Assembly (NCBI GenBank): GCA_014879845.1
Contig: JACSRI010000098.1
Coordinates: 1 to 52,729, forward strand
DNA: 52,729 bases
Reading direction: 5' to 3'
Source: Opitutaceae bacterium
Lineage (GTDB): Bacteria; Verrucomicrobiota; Verrucomicrobiia; Opitutales; Opitutaceae
The position numbers were made by a program, and so were the translations under genes. The notes under the pieces were generated by a model, which made no database searches, was not told the origin of the DNA, and saw only the letters and a list, made by a program, of their open reading frames with translations. Of this stretch, positions 1 through 7,677 are shown piece after piece; within the stretch, counting starts at the first letter, position 1; every line of letters starts with the position of its first letter.

Positions 1-822
1 CTCCTGTTGGCCTCGCCTCTCGCCTCCTCGCTCGCAGCCGATGACACCGCGGCATCACCCGCCGCACCCAACGACACGATCCGCACCATCCGCGGATTGC
101 GCTCCACGCACGGCAACTTCTCCGATCGCGAGATCCCGGAGGAGCAGCTGCAGACGATCCTGGAGTCCAGCCTGCGCGCGGCCAACGCCTCGAACATGCA
201 GAACTACTCCATCATCGTCGTGCGCGACCGCGCGGTGATGAAGCAGCTCTGCGGCTGCCGCGGCAGCCGGCTCCTCGTCTTCTGCGCCGACCACAATCGC
301 ATGATGGCCAGCGCCGCCGCCCTCGGACACACCTACGCACCCGGCGATGCGCCGAGTTTTCTCACGGCCACGGTCGACACCGCCCTCGCCGCGCAGACCG
401 CCGCCATCGCGGCACGCTCGCTCGGGATCGATTATCTCCTGACCAACGGCATCCACCGCGGCGACATGGCGCGCGTGTGGAAGCTGCTCGAGCTCCCGGA
501 GAAGCACTGCTTCCCGGTCATCGCACTCGTGCTCGGATATCCAACCGAGGAGCCCGATCACCTCAAGGGCCGGCTCGACGGCCCGGGCATCATCCACGAG
601 GGCAAATATCACCAGCCCACCGCGGAGGAGCTGGCGACCATCGCCCAGCGCTACGACGACCCGGCCACACACCTTGCGCTCAACGAGGAATGGGCCAAGG
701 CCGGCCACAAGCACTTCTTCGATTGGCTCTTCACTGCGTGGATCGGCCGCTCCGCACGGCCCGCCGGTCAGTCCAGCCAGATGCTCGATTTGCTCAAACG
801 CTCCGGCTATCTCGACGCCTGA
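1..822 (+). CDS. Nitroreductase-family protein (5' end cut by window)
   Basis: The frame is open from the first base, so the true start probably lies upstream. The only in-window candidates are a TTG at 7 and a Met some 60 residues in, which is inside the fold. The N-terminal core segment RSTHGNFSDREIPEEQL, followed by a helix and SNMQNYSIIVVRD, is typical of the FMN-binding nitroreductase fold, where the early Arg/Ser and the Asn/Gln-rich turn contact FMN. The length of about 270 residues is somewhat above the 200-230 usual for the family. The residues before NDTIRTIRG are Ala/Ser/Pro-rich and may belong to a leader. The substrate cannot be read from sequence; nitro-compound or quinone reduction with NAD(P)H is the family norm. 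It is followed 135 bases later by an exported protein gene, with no sign of coupling. Confidence 0.8.
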   Translation, partial: LLLASPLASSLAADDTAASPAAPNDTIRTIRGLRSTHGNFSDREIPEEQLQTILESSLRAANASNMQNYSIIVVRDRAVMKQLCGCRGSRLLVFCADHNRMMASAAALGHTYAPGDAPSFLTATVDTALAAQTAAIAARSLGIDYLLTNGIHRGDMARVWKLLELPEKHCFPVIALVLGYPTEEPDHLKGRLDGPGIIHEGKYHQPTAEELATIAQRYDDPATHLALNEEWAKAGHKHFFDWLFTAWIGRSARPAGQSSQMLDLLKRSGYLDA

Positions 823-957
823 CCGTCGCCGCACGCCGCTGGGGCAGCTCGCTTGGCGGTCTCTCGGCGCGCACCGCGACCGGTCTGGCGCGGTGCGCGC
901 CGCCCGGACGCACTTTTTCTGCAACTCGAGAGCGCCTTCGAGGGTTTACCTTCCGTC

Positions 958-1989
958 ATGACCTGCGTACCCGTTTTCCGCACCCTCGTCCCGGCGGCTG
1001 CGTTTGCCATCGCCGCTGCGCTCTCCGCCACCTCCGTCTCGGCCGAAACCGTCGACACGATCGACAAGTCCTTCAAGGTCGCCGCCGGCGGCACGCTCTC
1101 CGTCGACGTCGACGCCGGCTCGATCGAGGTGAACGCCGCGCCCGGCGACACCGTGAAGGTCCAGGTGGTGCGCAAGTTCCGCGCCTCCTCGAAAGAGAAG
1201 GAGCAGGAGTTGCTCGCCAAACACACGGTGAAGATCGAGCAATCCGGCAACGACGTCTCGATCTATTCGCGCGGCGAGTCGGTCACGCGCTCGTTCTGGA
1301 GCTGGTTCGGCGGCGGCACGGGCCGCGAGGTGCGCTACATCGTCACCGTCCCGGCCTCCTACAACGCCGACCTCAAGACCTCCGGCGGCCCGATCGCCGC
1401 TGACGGACTGCGCGGCCGCGTCGAGGCGAACACCTCGGGCGGGCCGCTCGCTTTCGCCAACATCGCCGGGCCGATCTCCGGCGGCACGTCCGGCGGGCCG
1501 ATCGCGCTGGAGAAGTGCGATGGCGACGTCGACCTGCACACGAGCGGCGGACCGGTCTCGGCCGAGAACTGCAGCGGCACGTTCAAGCTCTCCTCCTCGG
1601 GCGGCGGCATCGGGGTCGAAGACCACCGCGGCACGCTCAAACTTCACACCAGCGGCGGCGGCATCGACGTGGACAACATCGACGGTTCCGTCGACGCATC
1701 GACCTCGGGCGGCCCGGTCGCGGCGTCGTTCCGCGGGCAGCCCACCGGCGATTGCCGCCTGCACACCTCGGGCGGCGGCGTCTCGCTCGAGATCCCGCGC
1801 AACGCACGATTCACGCTCGATGCCCACACCTCGGGCGGCGGCGTCAGCTGCGACATGAGCGGCGGCACCAACATCGAAAAGTCCCGCGGCAACCTGCGCG
1901 CCACCTACAACGGCGGCGGACCGCGCATCGAACTCAGCTCCAGCGGCGGCGGCATCGACATCGAAGCCACCGGTGGCGTGGAAGGTTGA
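958..1989 (+). CDS. DUF4097-like exported beta-repeat protein
   Basis: This encodes 343 residues. The ATG at 958 is preferred over earlier in-frame codons because it gives a clean signal peptide: Met-Thr-Cys-Val, a hydrophobic Ala-rich stretch, and a cleavage-like SVSAE near residue 28. From about residue 140 to the C terminus the protein is a run of short beta-strand repeats. Each carries Thr/Ser-Ser-Gly-Gly followed by Pro or Gly, roughly every 15-22 residues. This is the pattern of DUF4097/DUF4098 adhesin-like putative solenoids, in which stacked strands form a right-handed beta structure. The protein is likely periplasmic or surface-attached. No catalytic motif is visible. In other bacteria such proteins are often near anti-sigma or envelope-stress genes, but none is visible next to this one. 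Confidence 0.75.
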   Translation: MTCVPVFRTLVPAAAFAIAAALSATSVSAETVDTIDKSFKVAAGGTLSVDVDAGSIEVNAAPGDTVKVQVVRKFRASSKEKEQELLAKHTVKIEQSGNDVSIYSRGESVTRSFWSWFGGGTGREVRYIVTVPASYNADLKTSGGPIAADGLRGRVEANTSGGPLAFANIAGPISGGTSGGPIALEKCDGDVDLHTSGGPVSAENCSGTFKLSSSGGGIGVEDHRGTLKLHTSGGGIDVDNIDGSVDASTSGGPVAASFRGQPTGDCRLHTSGGGVSLEIPRNARFTLDAHTSGGGVSCDMSGGTNIEKSRGNLRATYNGGGPRIELSSSGGGIDIEATGGVEG

Positions 1990-2030
1990 TGACGTGACCC
2001 GCCCGCGCGACACGACGGTCAACACCTCGT

Positions 2031-2054
2031 GGGTCTCGGCTCTGGCCGAGGCCC
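2031..2054 (+). terminator. GC-rich stem-loop after the DUF4097-like gene
   Basis: Ten base pairs (GGGTCTCGGC with GCCGAGGCCC, one G-U pair) enclose a TCTG loop, 41 bases after the preceding stop codon. No T-tract follows, so it is at best an atypical terminator or an mRNA 3' end stabiliser. The rest of 1990-2283 shows no gene or repeat that I can support. Confidence 0.35.
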
Positions 2055-2283
2055 TGAGCATACCCGTGAGCGACGAGGGCCCAAACGGGTCCGCAGACAG
2101 CCGCGGTGCCGGCGCGCCCAGGTCCACGGAGGCCGAACCAAGCGAGCCCGGAGCGAACCGCGACGACTCCGCGCTCGCCGTCCTGGCGGTCGACCGCTGA
2201 CGCGGCGTGCACCGCCGCAGACGTCGATTGCTGCAACTTGGCTGCGGTGCCGTGTGTTGTCCGGGTATCCGACCGTTCCACCC

Positions 2284-2493
2284 ATGAAAATCATCTGTGC
2301 CTTCTTCGTCTGGTGCCTGCTCCTCGTGGTCTGCTGGCCGATCGCGCTCCTGGCCCTCGTGGCCGCGCCGGTCATCTGGCTGCTCGCGCTGCCCTTCCGC
2401 CTGCTCGGCATCGCCGTACACGGTGTGTTTGCCCTGATCCGCGCGCTCTTTCTGCTCCCCGCGCGCATCGTGGGTGGACGCAATTTCGCCTGA
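2284..2493 (+). CDS. Small hydrophobic membrane protein
   Basis: A 69-residue protein starting at ATG 2284 (MKIICAFFVWCLLLVV). Nearly all of residues 4-60 are hydrophobic and can form two membrane helices, about 4-32 and 40-60, separated by a short PFR turn. The C terminus is basic (ARIVGGRNFA). Earlier in-frame codons back to 2029 encode Arg/Gly/Pro-rich sequence that does not look like protein. No family is recognised. The downstream peptidase gene starts 44 bases after its stop, so co-transcription is possible. Confidence 0.55.
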   Translation: MKIICAFFVWCLLLVVCWPIALLALVAAPVIWLLALPFRLLGIAVHGVFALIRALFLLPARIVGGRNFA

Positions 2494-2537
2494 CACCGGC
2501 CGGGCGTGGGCGAGAGTCGGGCGCGCACGCCCCACCG

Positions 2538-3032
2538 ATGTTTGCCGACGCTCCCGATCGTTTTCGTGATCGCCCGCCCCGCTTTGCAGAGGCGGGCGAA
2601 CTCGTTTCCGTCGGGCTCGATCGACACGGGCGCGAGGCCTTGCTCGCCCCCGGCGCGGCCGCCGCCTGGCTGGCCATGGCGCGCGCCGCGACCATCGACG
2701 GACGCACGCTCCTGCTCGTCTCGGCCTATCGATCGATCACGCGCCAGGCGGAGATCGTGCGGCGCAAGCGCGCACGCGGCGACTCCTGGGATGCGATCCT
2801 GCGGGTGAACGCCTACCCCGGATTCAGCGAGCATCACACCGGCTGCGCCGTCGACCTGGGCGCGCCGGGCTGTGTTGACTTGACCGAGGCGTTCGAGGCG
2901 ACCGCGGAGTTTGCCTGGCTGAGCACGCACGCGGGCCGCTTCGGATTCCGGCTCTCCTACCCGCGGGACAATACCGAGGGCATCACCTACGAGCCGTGGC
3001 ACTGGCGGTGGCACGACGCTCGCGCCGGGTGA
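2538..3032 (+). CDS. D-alanyl-D-alanine carboxypeptidase, VanY/M15 family
   Basis: A 164-residue zinc peptidase of the M15B (VanY) type, which removes the terminal D-Ala from peptidoglycan stem peptides. The visible motifs are SAYRS (substrate Arg region), SEHHTGCAVDLG (SxHxxGxAxD, zinc His and Asp) and EPWHWR (catalytic Glu and third zinc His). The ATG at 2538 places the start just before the domain. The N terminus has no signal peptide or membrane segment, so either export uses an unseen route or the enzyme acts on cytoplasmic peptides. The length is close to the minimum for a single VanY domain. Confidence 0.85.
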   Translation: MFADAPDRFRDRPPRFAEAGELVSVGLDRHGREALLAPGAAAAWLAMARAATIDGRTLLLVSAYRSITRQAEIVRRKRARGDSWDAILRVNAYPGFSEHHTGCAVDLGAPGCVDLTEAFEATAEFAWLSTHAGRFGFRLSYPRDNTEGITYEPWHWRWHDARAG

Positions 3033-3095
3033 CCCACACCCCGATGCGGGCACGGCGCGCGGGGCGGACTTGCCGCCGCGCCGCCAACGGACAAG

Positions 3096-3118
3096 GCTCG
3101 GGCCACTTCCCCCCGAGC
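3096..3118 (+). terminator. Stem-loop between the peptidase and MBL genes
   Basis: A seven-base-pair perfect stem (GCTCGGG with CCCGAGC) with a nine-base loop, 63 bases after the peptidase stop codon. No T-tract follows, so terminator activity is only a possibility. Confidence 0.2.
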
Positions 3119-3162
3119 GCAGGGAAAGCGCACGTCACGTTCGCACCCCCGATCCACCTGCC

Positions 3163-4623
3163 ATGCCCCTCGACTACGTCAGCACGGATACCGCCCCGTT
3201 TTACGCCTCCTCCTCCGCCACGTCGGCGCGCGCCGAGCTCCTCTGGGGCGACCGCGTGCTCGTCGACGAGGACGCCACGCCCGTCAACGGTCGCGTCCGC
3301 GCCCGGGCGCGCGGCCGCCGCGGGTGGATACGCACGGGCGACCTGGGCGGCGCGTCGCTGCTGGAGTTCTACTTCATCGATGTCGGCCAGGGCGACGGCG
3401 TGCTCATCCGCACGCCCGACCACCGCCACATCCTCATCGACGGCGGCTACGATCGCTCGAAGCAGCCGACGGGAAAGAACGCCGCCGACTTCGTCGACTG
3501 GAAGTTCCGCGTCGACTACGGCGAGAAGGAAATCCACCTCGACGCGATCATCGCCTCGCACAACGACGCCGACCACTACGGCGGCCTCTGGGACCTGCTC
3601 GACGTGCGTCGCCGCGCCGAGATCAACAACATGGGCGTGCGCGTCGACGCCTTCTACACCGCCGGCGTCTGCTGGATGCGCGATTCAGCCAACAAACGCT
3701 TCCTCGGCCGCACGGCCAAACGCTACAGCAAGACCTACCTCACCGACCTGCTCTCCAGCCGCGAGCAGCTGCTCGAGTGGCTCAGGCCGGCGAGCGAGCC
3801 GCGCCTGCAGGGCGAGTGGGCGGAGTTCCTGCAGACCGTGGCCGATCTCGGCTGCCCGGTGGCGCGGCTGAGCCACCGGACCGGATGGCTGCCCGGCTTC
3901 GCCTCGACTCCCGGGACGGCCGCCGTGCGTGTGCTCGGCCCGGTCGAGACCACGGTGAAGGGCGCGCCGGGGCTGCTCTCGCTCGGCGACGACTCGCAGA
4001 ACACCAACGGCAACAGCGTGCTCCTGCGTGTCGACTATGGCCGTGCGCGTTTCCTGCTCACCGGCGACCTCAACGCCCGGGCCCAGGCCGCGTTGCTCGC
4101 CGCGTATCCGGGCGCTGGAGCCGCAGAGTTCGCCGCCGACGTGGCCAAGGCCTGCCACCACGGCAGCGACGATTGTTCGCTCGCCTTCCTGCGCGCCGTC
4201 GGAGCGGGCTGCACGGTCATCTCCTCCGGCGACAATGAGTCGCACTCGCATCCGCGCCCGACGATCGTCGCGGCCAGCGCACTCACCGGCCACACCGTGA
4301 TCAGGAAGGACGCCCTGATCACCCCGATGATCTACTCGACCGAGATCGCGCGCAGCGCGCGACTCGGCCGCGTCACCGGGGTGACCGGCCCGGGTATCGA
4401 GGCCGGCACGCAGCTGGCCGACTACCGCGCCAGCTACACCGAGACCCAGGCCGGCGACCTCAACCCCAAGAAGGGCACGCGCAGTCTGGCCGGCAGCCAC
4501 CTCGTCGTCGGCATGATCTATGGCCTGGTCAACGTGCGCACCGACGGCCGGCGCATCCTCACGGCCACGATGAACGAGAAGCGCACTGGCTGGGACGTGA
4601 AGGCCTTCGACTCGCGCTTCTGA
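3163..4623 (+). CDS. ComEC/Rec2-like metallo-beta-lactamase-fold protein with N-terminal SH3-like domain
   Basis: A 486-residue protein starting at ATG 3163; upstream in-frame codons are Arg/Pro-rich and not protein-like. Residues about 8-62 resemble a bacterial SH3 domain, ending in GRRGWIRTGDL. The hydrolase domain follows: FIDVGQGDGVLI (about 71-82), the metal motif SHNDADHYGG (132-141), a GDLNARAQ segment, and CHHGSDD. This is the order seen in the C-terminal hydrolase domain of ComEC and related soluble proteins. None of the ComEC membrane helices is present, so it is not the DNA uptake channel. A role in nucleic acid or phosphodiester hydrolysis is plausible. A soluble ComEC-like protein could also belong to a defence system, but no partner gene is adjacent. 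Confidence 0.8.
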   Translation: MPLDYVSTDTAPFYASSSATSARAELLWGDRVLVDEDATPVNGRVRARARGRRGWIRTGDLGGASLLEFYFIDVGQGDGVLIRTPDHRHILIDGGYDRSKQPTGKNAADFVDWKFRVDYGEKEIHLDAIIASHNDADHYGGLWDLLDVRRRAEINNMGVRVDAFYTAGVCWMRDSANKRFLGRTAKRYSKTYLTDLLSSREQLLEWLRPASEPRLQGEWAEFLQTVADLGCPVARLSHRTGWLPGFASTPGTAAVRVLGPVETTVKGAPGLLSLGDDSQNTNGNSVLLRVDYGRARFLLTGDLNARAQAALLAAYPGAGAAEFAADVAKACHHGSDDCSLAFLRAVGAGCTVISSGDNESHSHPRPTIVAASALTGHTVIRKDALITPMIYSTEIARSARLGRVTGVTGPGIEAGTQLADYRASYTETQAGDLNPKKGTRSLAGSHLVVGMIYGLVNVRTDGRRILTATMNEKRTGWDVKAFDSRF

Positions 4624-4757
4624 CCATGCCCGGCGACCGCATCCGCCCGCCCCGTGCCCGGGCGATCCGGAAGCGCGCTCGCACCGCGAAATTCTCCTCT
4701 TTTGGCGCTTTACAAGGCGGGCGACGCCTATTCACCTATCGCCCTTTCGCTTCCCAA

Positions 4758-4842
4758 GCTCGGGTGGTGGAATTGGCAGACACGCATGCTTGAGGGGCAT
4801 GTGCCGAAAGGCGTGCAGGTTCGACTCCTGTCCCGAGCACCA
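4758..4842 (+). tRNA. tRNA-Leu(GAG)
   Basis: Acceptor stem GCTCGGG (4758-4764) pairs with CCCGAGC (4832-4838), followed by discriminator A and an encoded CCA (4840-4842). The anticodon stem CATGC/GCATG (4785-4789, 4797-4801) encloses loop TTGAGGG with anticodon GAG at 4792-4794, which reads CUC and CUU. A long variable arm (GCC-GAAA-GGC) marks a class II tRNA, as expected for leucine. The T arm is GCAGG-TTCGACT-CCTGT. A TTTACA hexamer about 40 bases upstream could be a -35 element, but no well-spaced -10 is visible. Confidence 0.97.
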
Positions 4843-4844
4843 CT

Positions 4845-4900
4845 GACGCGGACCCACTGGACCGCGTCACGCCTCGCCAGATTCCTGCGCAGCAGGAATC
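4845..4900 (+). repeat. Structured repeat unit A (two hairpins) after tRNA-Leu
   Basis: First of two 56-base units. Positions 4845-4868 form a seven-base-pair stem (GACGCGG with CCGCGTC). After an 11-base linker containing GCCTCGCC, positions 4880-4900 form a perfect nine-base-pair stem (GATTCCTGC with GCAGGAATC) with a GCA loop. It begins two bases after the encoded CCA of the tRNA, so it may define the tRNA transcript 3' end. The unit recurs 81 bases downstream. Confidence 0.7.
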
Positions 4901-4925
4901 GAGAGATGGAGCGACGTTCCGGTTC

Positions 4926-4981
4926 GACGCGGACCCACTGGACCGCGTCGCGCCTCGCCTAGCTCTCGCGCAGCACGAGCT
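4926..4981 (+). repeat. Structured repeat unit B (two hairpins)
   Basis: Second copy of the unit at 4845-4900. The first 24 bases are identical, the linker differs at two positions, and the second hairpin has a different sequence (AGCTCTCGC with GCACGAGCT). Its outer five pairs are kept by paired substitutions, with two mismatches in the middle of the stem. The 25 bases between units and the stretch 4982-5114 before the next gene hold nothing else I can identify. Confidence 0.65.
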
Positions 4982-5114
4982 GAGGGAGGGTCCCGTCGGG
5001 ATGTTTGCTTTTCTCGGCCCCGGGTCGTTGAGCAGTCAACGACGCGTCGCCGCTCCCCGAAACCCACATTTGACCCCCCGCCCAACCTCCGTTTACTCCG
5101 CGACTTCCACACCT

Positions 5115-6056
5115 ATGTCGCTCGAGCGCATCAAGGCCGCCCTCCTCGCCTCCTATACCGAGCACGGAGGCATCAATCACGTCGACGGCACCAACCTCCC
5201 GTCCGAGGAGTCGGTCAACCGGCTCGCCTCGGACTTTATGCACCTGCTCTTCCCGGGCTTTTTCGAGCAGACCCCACTCACGAAGGACGGTGTCGAGGGT
5301 GCGACGGTCGCCCGCCTGGAAAGTGTGTTCGCGCGCCTGACGGTGGAGACGGAAAAGGCGCTGCGGTCGGTCGGCGACCCCGCCCCGGCGGACAACGCCC
5401 GGGCCCACGCGATGGCGTTGCTCGAGGCACTGCCGGCCGTGCGGCGCATCCTGCAGACCGACGTCGAAGCCGCCTATCTCGGTGACCCGGCCGCGCGCAG
5501 CACCGACGAGATCATCCTCGCCTACCCGTGCGTCCTCGCGATCTCGCTCCAGCGCGTCGCCCACGTCCTCTACGACCGCAAAGTGCCGCACCTGCCGCGC
5601 ATGCTGACCGAGTATGCGCACGAGCGCACGGGCACCGACATCCACCCCGGCGCGCAGATCGGTTCGCACTTTTTCATCGATCACTGCACCGGTGTCGTCA
5701 TCGGCGAGACCGCGCGGATCGGCGACCACGTGAAGATCTACCAGGGCGTCACGCTCGGCGCGCGGTCTTTCGAGCTCGATGACCACGGCAACCCGGTGAA
5801 AGGCGTGAAACGCCATCCCGACATCGAGGACCACGTCACCATCTACCCGGGAGCGACGATCCTCGGTGGCGACACGGTCATCGGCGCGCATTCAATCATC
5901 GGGTCGAATGTCTGGATGATGAAATCGGTGCCGCCCCACTCCATCGTCTACTATCAAGGCGAGGCCACCTCGGTCGTGCGCGACCAACGCCACCGCTCGA
6001 AAAAGAAAGGCGACGGCTCGGACGCGGCCCCTAGCGGCGCGGATTGGGTGATCTGA
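5115..6056 (+). CDS. cysE: Serine O-acetyltransferase
   Basis: A 313-residue left-handed beta-helix acetyltransferase that makes O-acetylserine from serine and acetyl-CoA, the first step of cysteine synthesis. The N-terminal helical region is about residues 1-160. The catalytic region follows with DIHPGAQIGSHFFIDHCTG, VVIGETARIGDHVKIYQGVTL and hexapeptide repeats to about 285. The ATG at 5115 was chosen because upstream codons give a Pro/Arg-rich non-conserved leader. The protein ends in Asp-Trp-Val-Ile. A C-terminal isoleucine is the residue that inserts into the CysK active site in the cysteine synthase complex, so complex formation looks possible. No cysK is in the window. Confidence 0.92.
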   Translation: MSLERIKAALLASYTEHGGINHVDGTNLPSEESVNRLASDFMHLLFPGFFEQTPLTKDGVEGATVARLESVFARLTVETEKALRSVGDPAPADNARAHAMALLEALPAVRRILQTDVEAAYLGDPAARSTDEIILAYPCVLAISLQRVAHVLYDRKVPHLPRMLTEYAHERTGTDIHPGAQIGSHFFIDHCTGVVIGETARIGDHVKIYQGVTLGARSFELDDHGNPVKGVKRHPDIEDHVTIYPGATILGGDTVIGAHSIIGSNVWMMKSVPPHSIVYYQGEATSVVRDQRHRSKKKGDGSDAAPSGADWVI

Positions 6057-6057
6057 G

Positions 6058-6083
6058 CCGGACGCCCCGCCGTCGCCGTCCGG
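6058..6083 (+). terminator. Stem-loop directly after cysE
   Basis: CCGGACG (6058-6064) pairs with CGTCCGG (6077-6083) across a 12-base loop, starting one base after the cysE stop. No T-tract follows, so its function as a terminator is uncertain. Confidence 0.3.
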
Positions 6084-6184
6084 AAGCCCCGGAGTCACCC
6101 GCGCGCCGCGCGCGACCGCACCGGACTTGCACCCACGCACCGAGCCCTCAACCGTCACCGCCCCTTCGTCCCACGACCTTCACC

Positions 6185-7000
6185 ATGCGGATCCAGTTCA
6201 CCAAGATGCACGGCGCCGGAAACGATTTCGTCATGATCGACAATCGTGCCGGCACGATCTCGCTCACGACTGAACAAATCGCGGCCCTCTGCCATCGCCG
6301 TTTCGGCGTCGGTGCCGACGGCGTGCTGCTCCTCCAGCGTCCGGACGATCCCGCGACGTCCGACGCCCGCATGGTCTATTTCAACTCGGACGGCTCCCGC
6401 GCCGAGATGTGCGGCAACGGCGCGCGCTGCTTCACGGCCTTCGCGCTCGCGCACGGCGTCGGCACGCCGGCTCAGCTGCGATTCGTGACGGATGCCGGCC
6501 CGATGACGGCGCTCGTGCGCGGTGGCCAGATCACGATCGCCATGACCCTCCCGAAGGACCTGCGCCTCGGCGAGACACTGCCGCTCAAGGCCGGCGCCGC
6601 CGTGGTCCACCACGTCAACACCGGCGTGCCGCACGCCGTGAAGTTCGTCGCCGACGTGAGCACGGTCGACATCCGTCCCGAGGGCGCGGAACTGCGCTTC
6701 CATTCCGCTTGGGGACCCAAGGGCGCCAATGCCAACTTCGCTCAGATCCGCGCGGGTGCACCCGTCCTCGTCCGCACCTACGAGCGCGGCGTCGAGGACG
6801 AGACGCTGGCCTGCGGCACAGGCGTGACCGCGGTCGGCATCCTCGCGCATCTGGTGCATGGTGTGGCGCTGCCGGTGCGGGTGCAGGTCGCCGGAGGCGA
6901 TGTGCTCACCGTCAATTTCGAGAAGCGCGGGGATGCGATCGCGCAGGTGACCCTGACCGGCCCTGCGGCGGTGGTGTTCACCGGCGAGATCGAACTCTGA
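6185..7000 (+). CDS. dapF: Diaminopimelate epimerase
   Basis: A 271-residue cofactor-independent racemase converting LL- to meso-diaminopimelate for lysine and peptidoglycan synthesis. The two catalytic cysteines are visible: Cys76 in SRAEMCGNGARC and Cys210 in ETLACGTGVTA. The N terminus KMHGAGNDFVMID is characteristic. The ATG at 6185 starts immediately before this motif; the open frame upstream encodes a Pro/Arg-rich stretch. Length is normal for the family. It lies 128 bases after cysE on the same strand. Confidence 0.97.
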   Translation: MRIQFTKMHGAGNDFVMIDNRAGTISLTTEQIAALCHRRFGVGADGVLLLQRPDDPATSDARMVYFNSDGSRAEMCGNGARCFTAFALAHGVGTPAQLRFVTDAGPMTALVRGGQITIAMTLPKDLRLGETLPLKAGAAVVHHVNTGVPHAVKFVADVSTVDIRPEGAELRFHSAWGPKGANANFAQIRAGAPVLVRTYERGVEDETLACGTGVTAVGILAHLVHGVALPVRVQVAGGDVLTVNFEKRGDAIAQVTLTGPAAVVFTGEIEL

Positions 7001-7124
7001 GCTGCTTTCGACCGGTCCGAGCCATGGAGGGCCCACCAGCCATCCCGGTGCACCGGACGGAGACAGACCTCCATTGAGTTTGCCCGGCACCGCGCCAGCC
7101 TCGACCGCGACCCTATTTTGACCC

Positions 7125-7592
7125 ATGGCCATCCCGCACCACACCGCCGAAGTCCACTGGTCGCGCCAAGGCGCGACCTTCACCGACAACCGTTACTCGC
7201 GCGCTCACACCTGGCGTTTCGATGGCGGAGCCGAGGTGCAGGCCTCGTCGTCGCCCCACGTCGTCCCCGTGCCGATGTCGGATCCCGCCGGGGTCGACCC
7301 CGAGGAGGCGTTCGTCGCCGCGCTCTCGAGCTGCCACATGCTCTGGTTTCTCGCGATCGCGGCCAAGCGCGGCTTCGTGGTCGAAGCCTACGATGACGAG
7401 GCTGAGGGCACGATGGGCACCAACGATTCCGGCCGCCTGGCCATGACCCGCGTGATCCTGCGCCCGCGCGCGGAGTTTTCCGGCCCGAGGATCCCGACCT
7501 CCGCCGATCTCGACGCCATGCACCACGAGGCCCACGAGAAGTGCTTCATCGCGGCCTCAGTCCAAACCGAGGTGCTGATCGAGCCGGCCTGA
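7125..7592 (+). CDS. OsmC-family peroxiredoxin-like protein
   Basis: A 155-residue protein of the OsmC/Ohr superfamily, thiol peroxidases that reduce organic hydroperoxides. The two redox cysteines are present: Cys70 in ALSSCHMLWFL and Cys140 in HEKCFIAASV. The N-terminal part (HTAEVHWSRQG, YSRAHTWRFDGG) matches the OsmC-like subgroup rather than Ohr. It sits upstream of a GbsR/MarR regulator, but the gap contains that gene's own promoter region and operator, so joint control is not shown. Confidence 0.88.
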   Translation: MAIPHHTAEVHWSRQGATFTDNRYSRAHTWRFDGGAEVQASSSPHVVPVPMSDPAGVDPEEAFVAALSSCHMLWFLAIAAKRGFVVEAYDDEAEGTMGTNDSGRLAMTRVILRPRAEFSGPRIPTSADLDAMHHEAHEKCFIAASVQTEVLIEPA

Positions 7593-7635
7593 GCGCCGCA
7601 CCCGCCAGATCGCCCGCCGCCCGTTCGATCCCGGG

Positions 7636-7672
7636 TTGACAAGGGGTCACGATTTCTGTCACGACAGAAATC
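7636..7672 (+). promoter_or_regulatory. Perfect palindromic operator (O1) with -35 box before the GbsR/MarR gene
   Basis: GATTTCTGTC-AC-GACAGAAATC at 7651-7672 is a perfect 10+10 palindrome ending five bases before the regulator's ATG. A consensus -35 hexamer TTGACA lies at 7636-7641, so the palindrome covers the -10 and start-site region. No good -10 hexamer is visible. This geometry suits autorepression. A near-copy lies before the next gene at 8231-8250. Confidence 0.75.
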
Positions 7673-7677
7673 GCCGA

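Noticed and set aside
1934-2281. Open frames on both strands in the gap after the DUF4097-like gene
   Set aside because: Composition is Arg/Gly/Pro-biased with no hydrophobic core; nothing suggests translation.
4845-4981. Tandem units after tRNA-Leu as a CRISPR or tRNA-derived integration site
   Set aside because: Only two units with conserved internal structure; no cas genes, spacers of regular size or integrase, and the tRNA 3' end is not duplicated.
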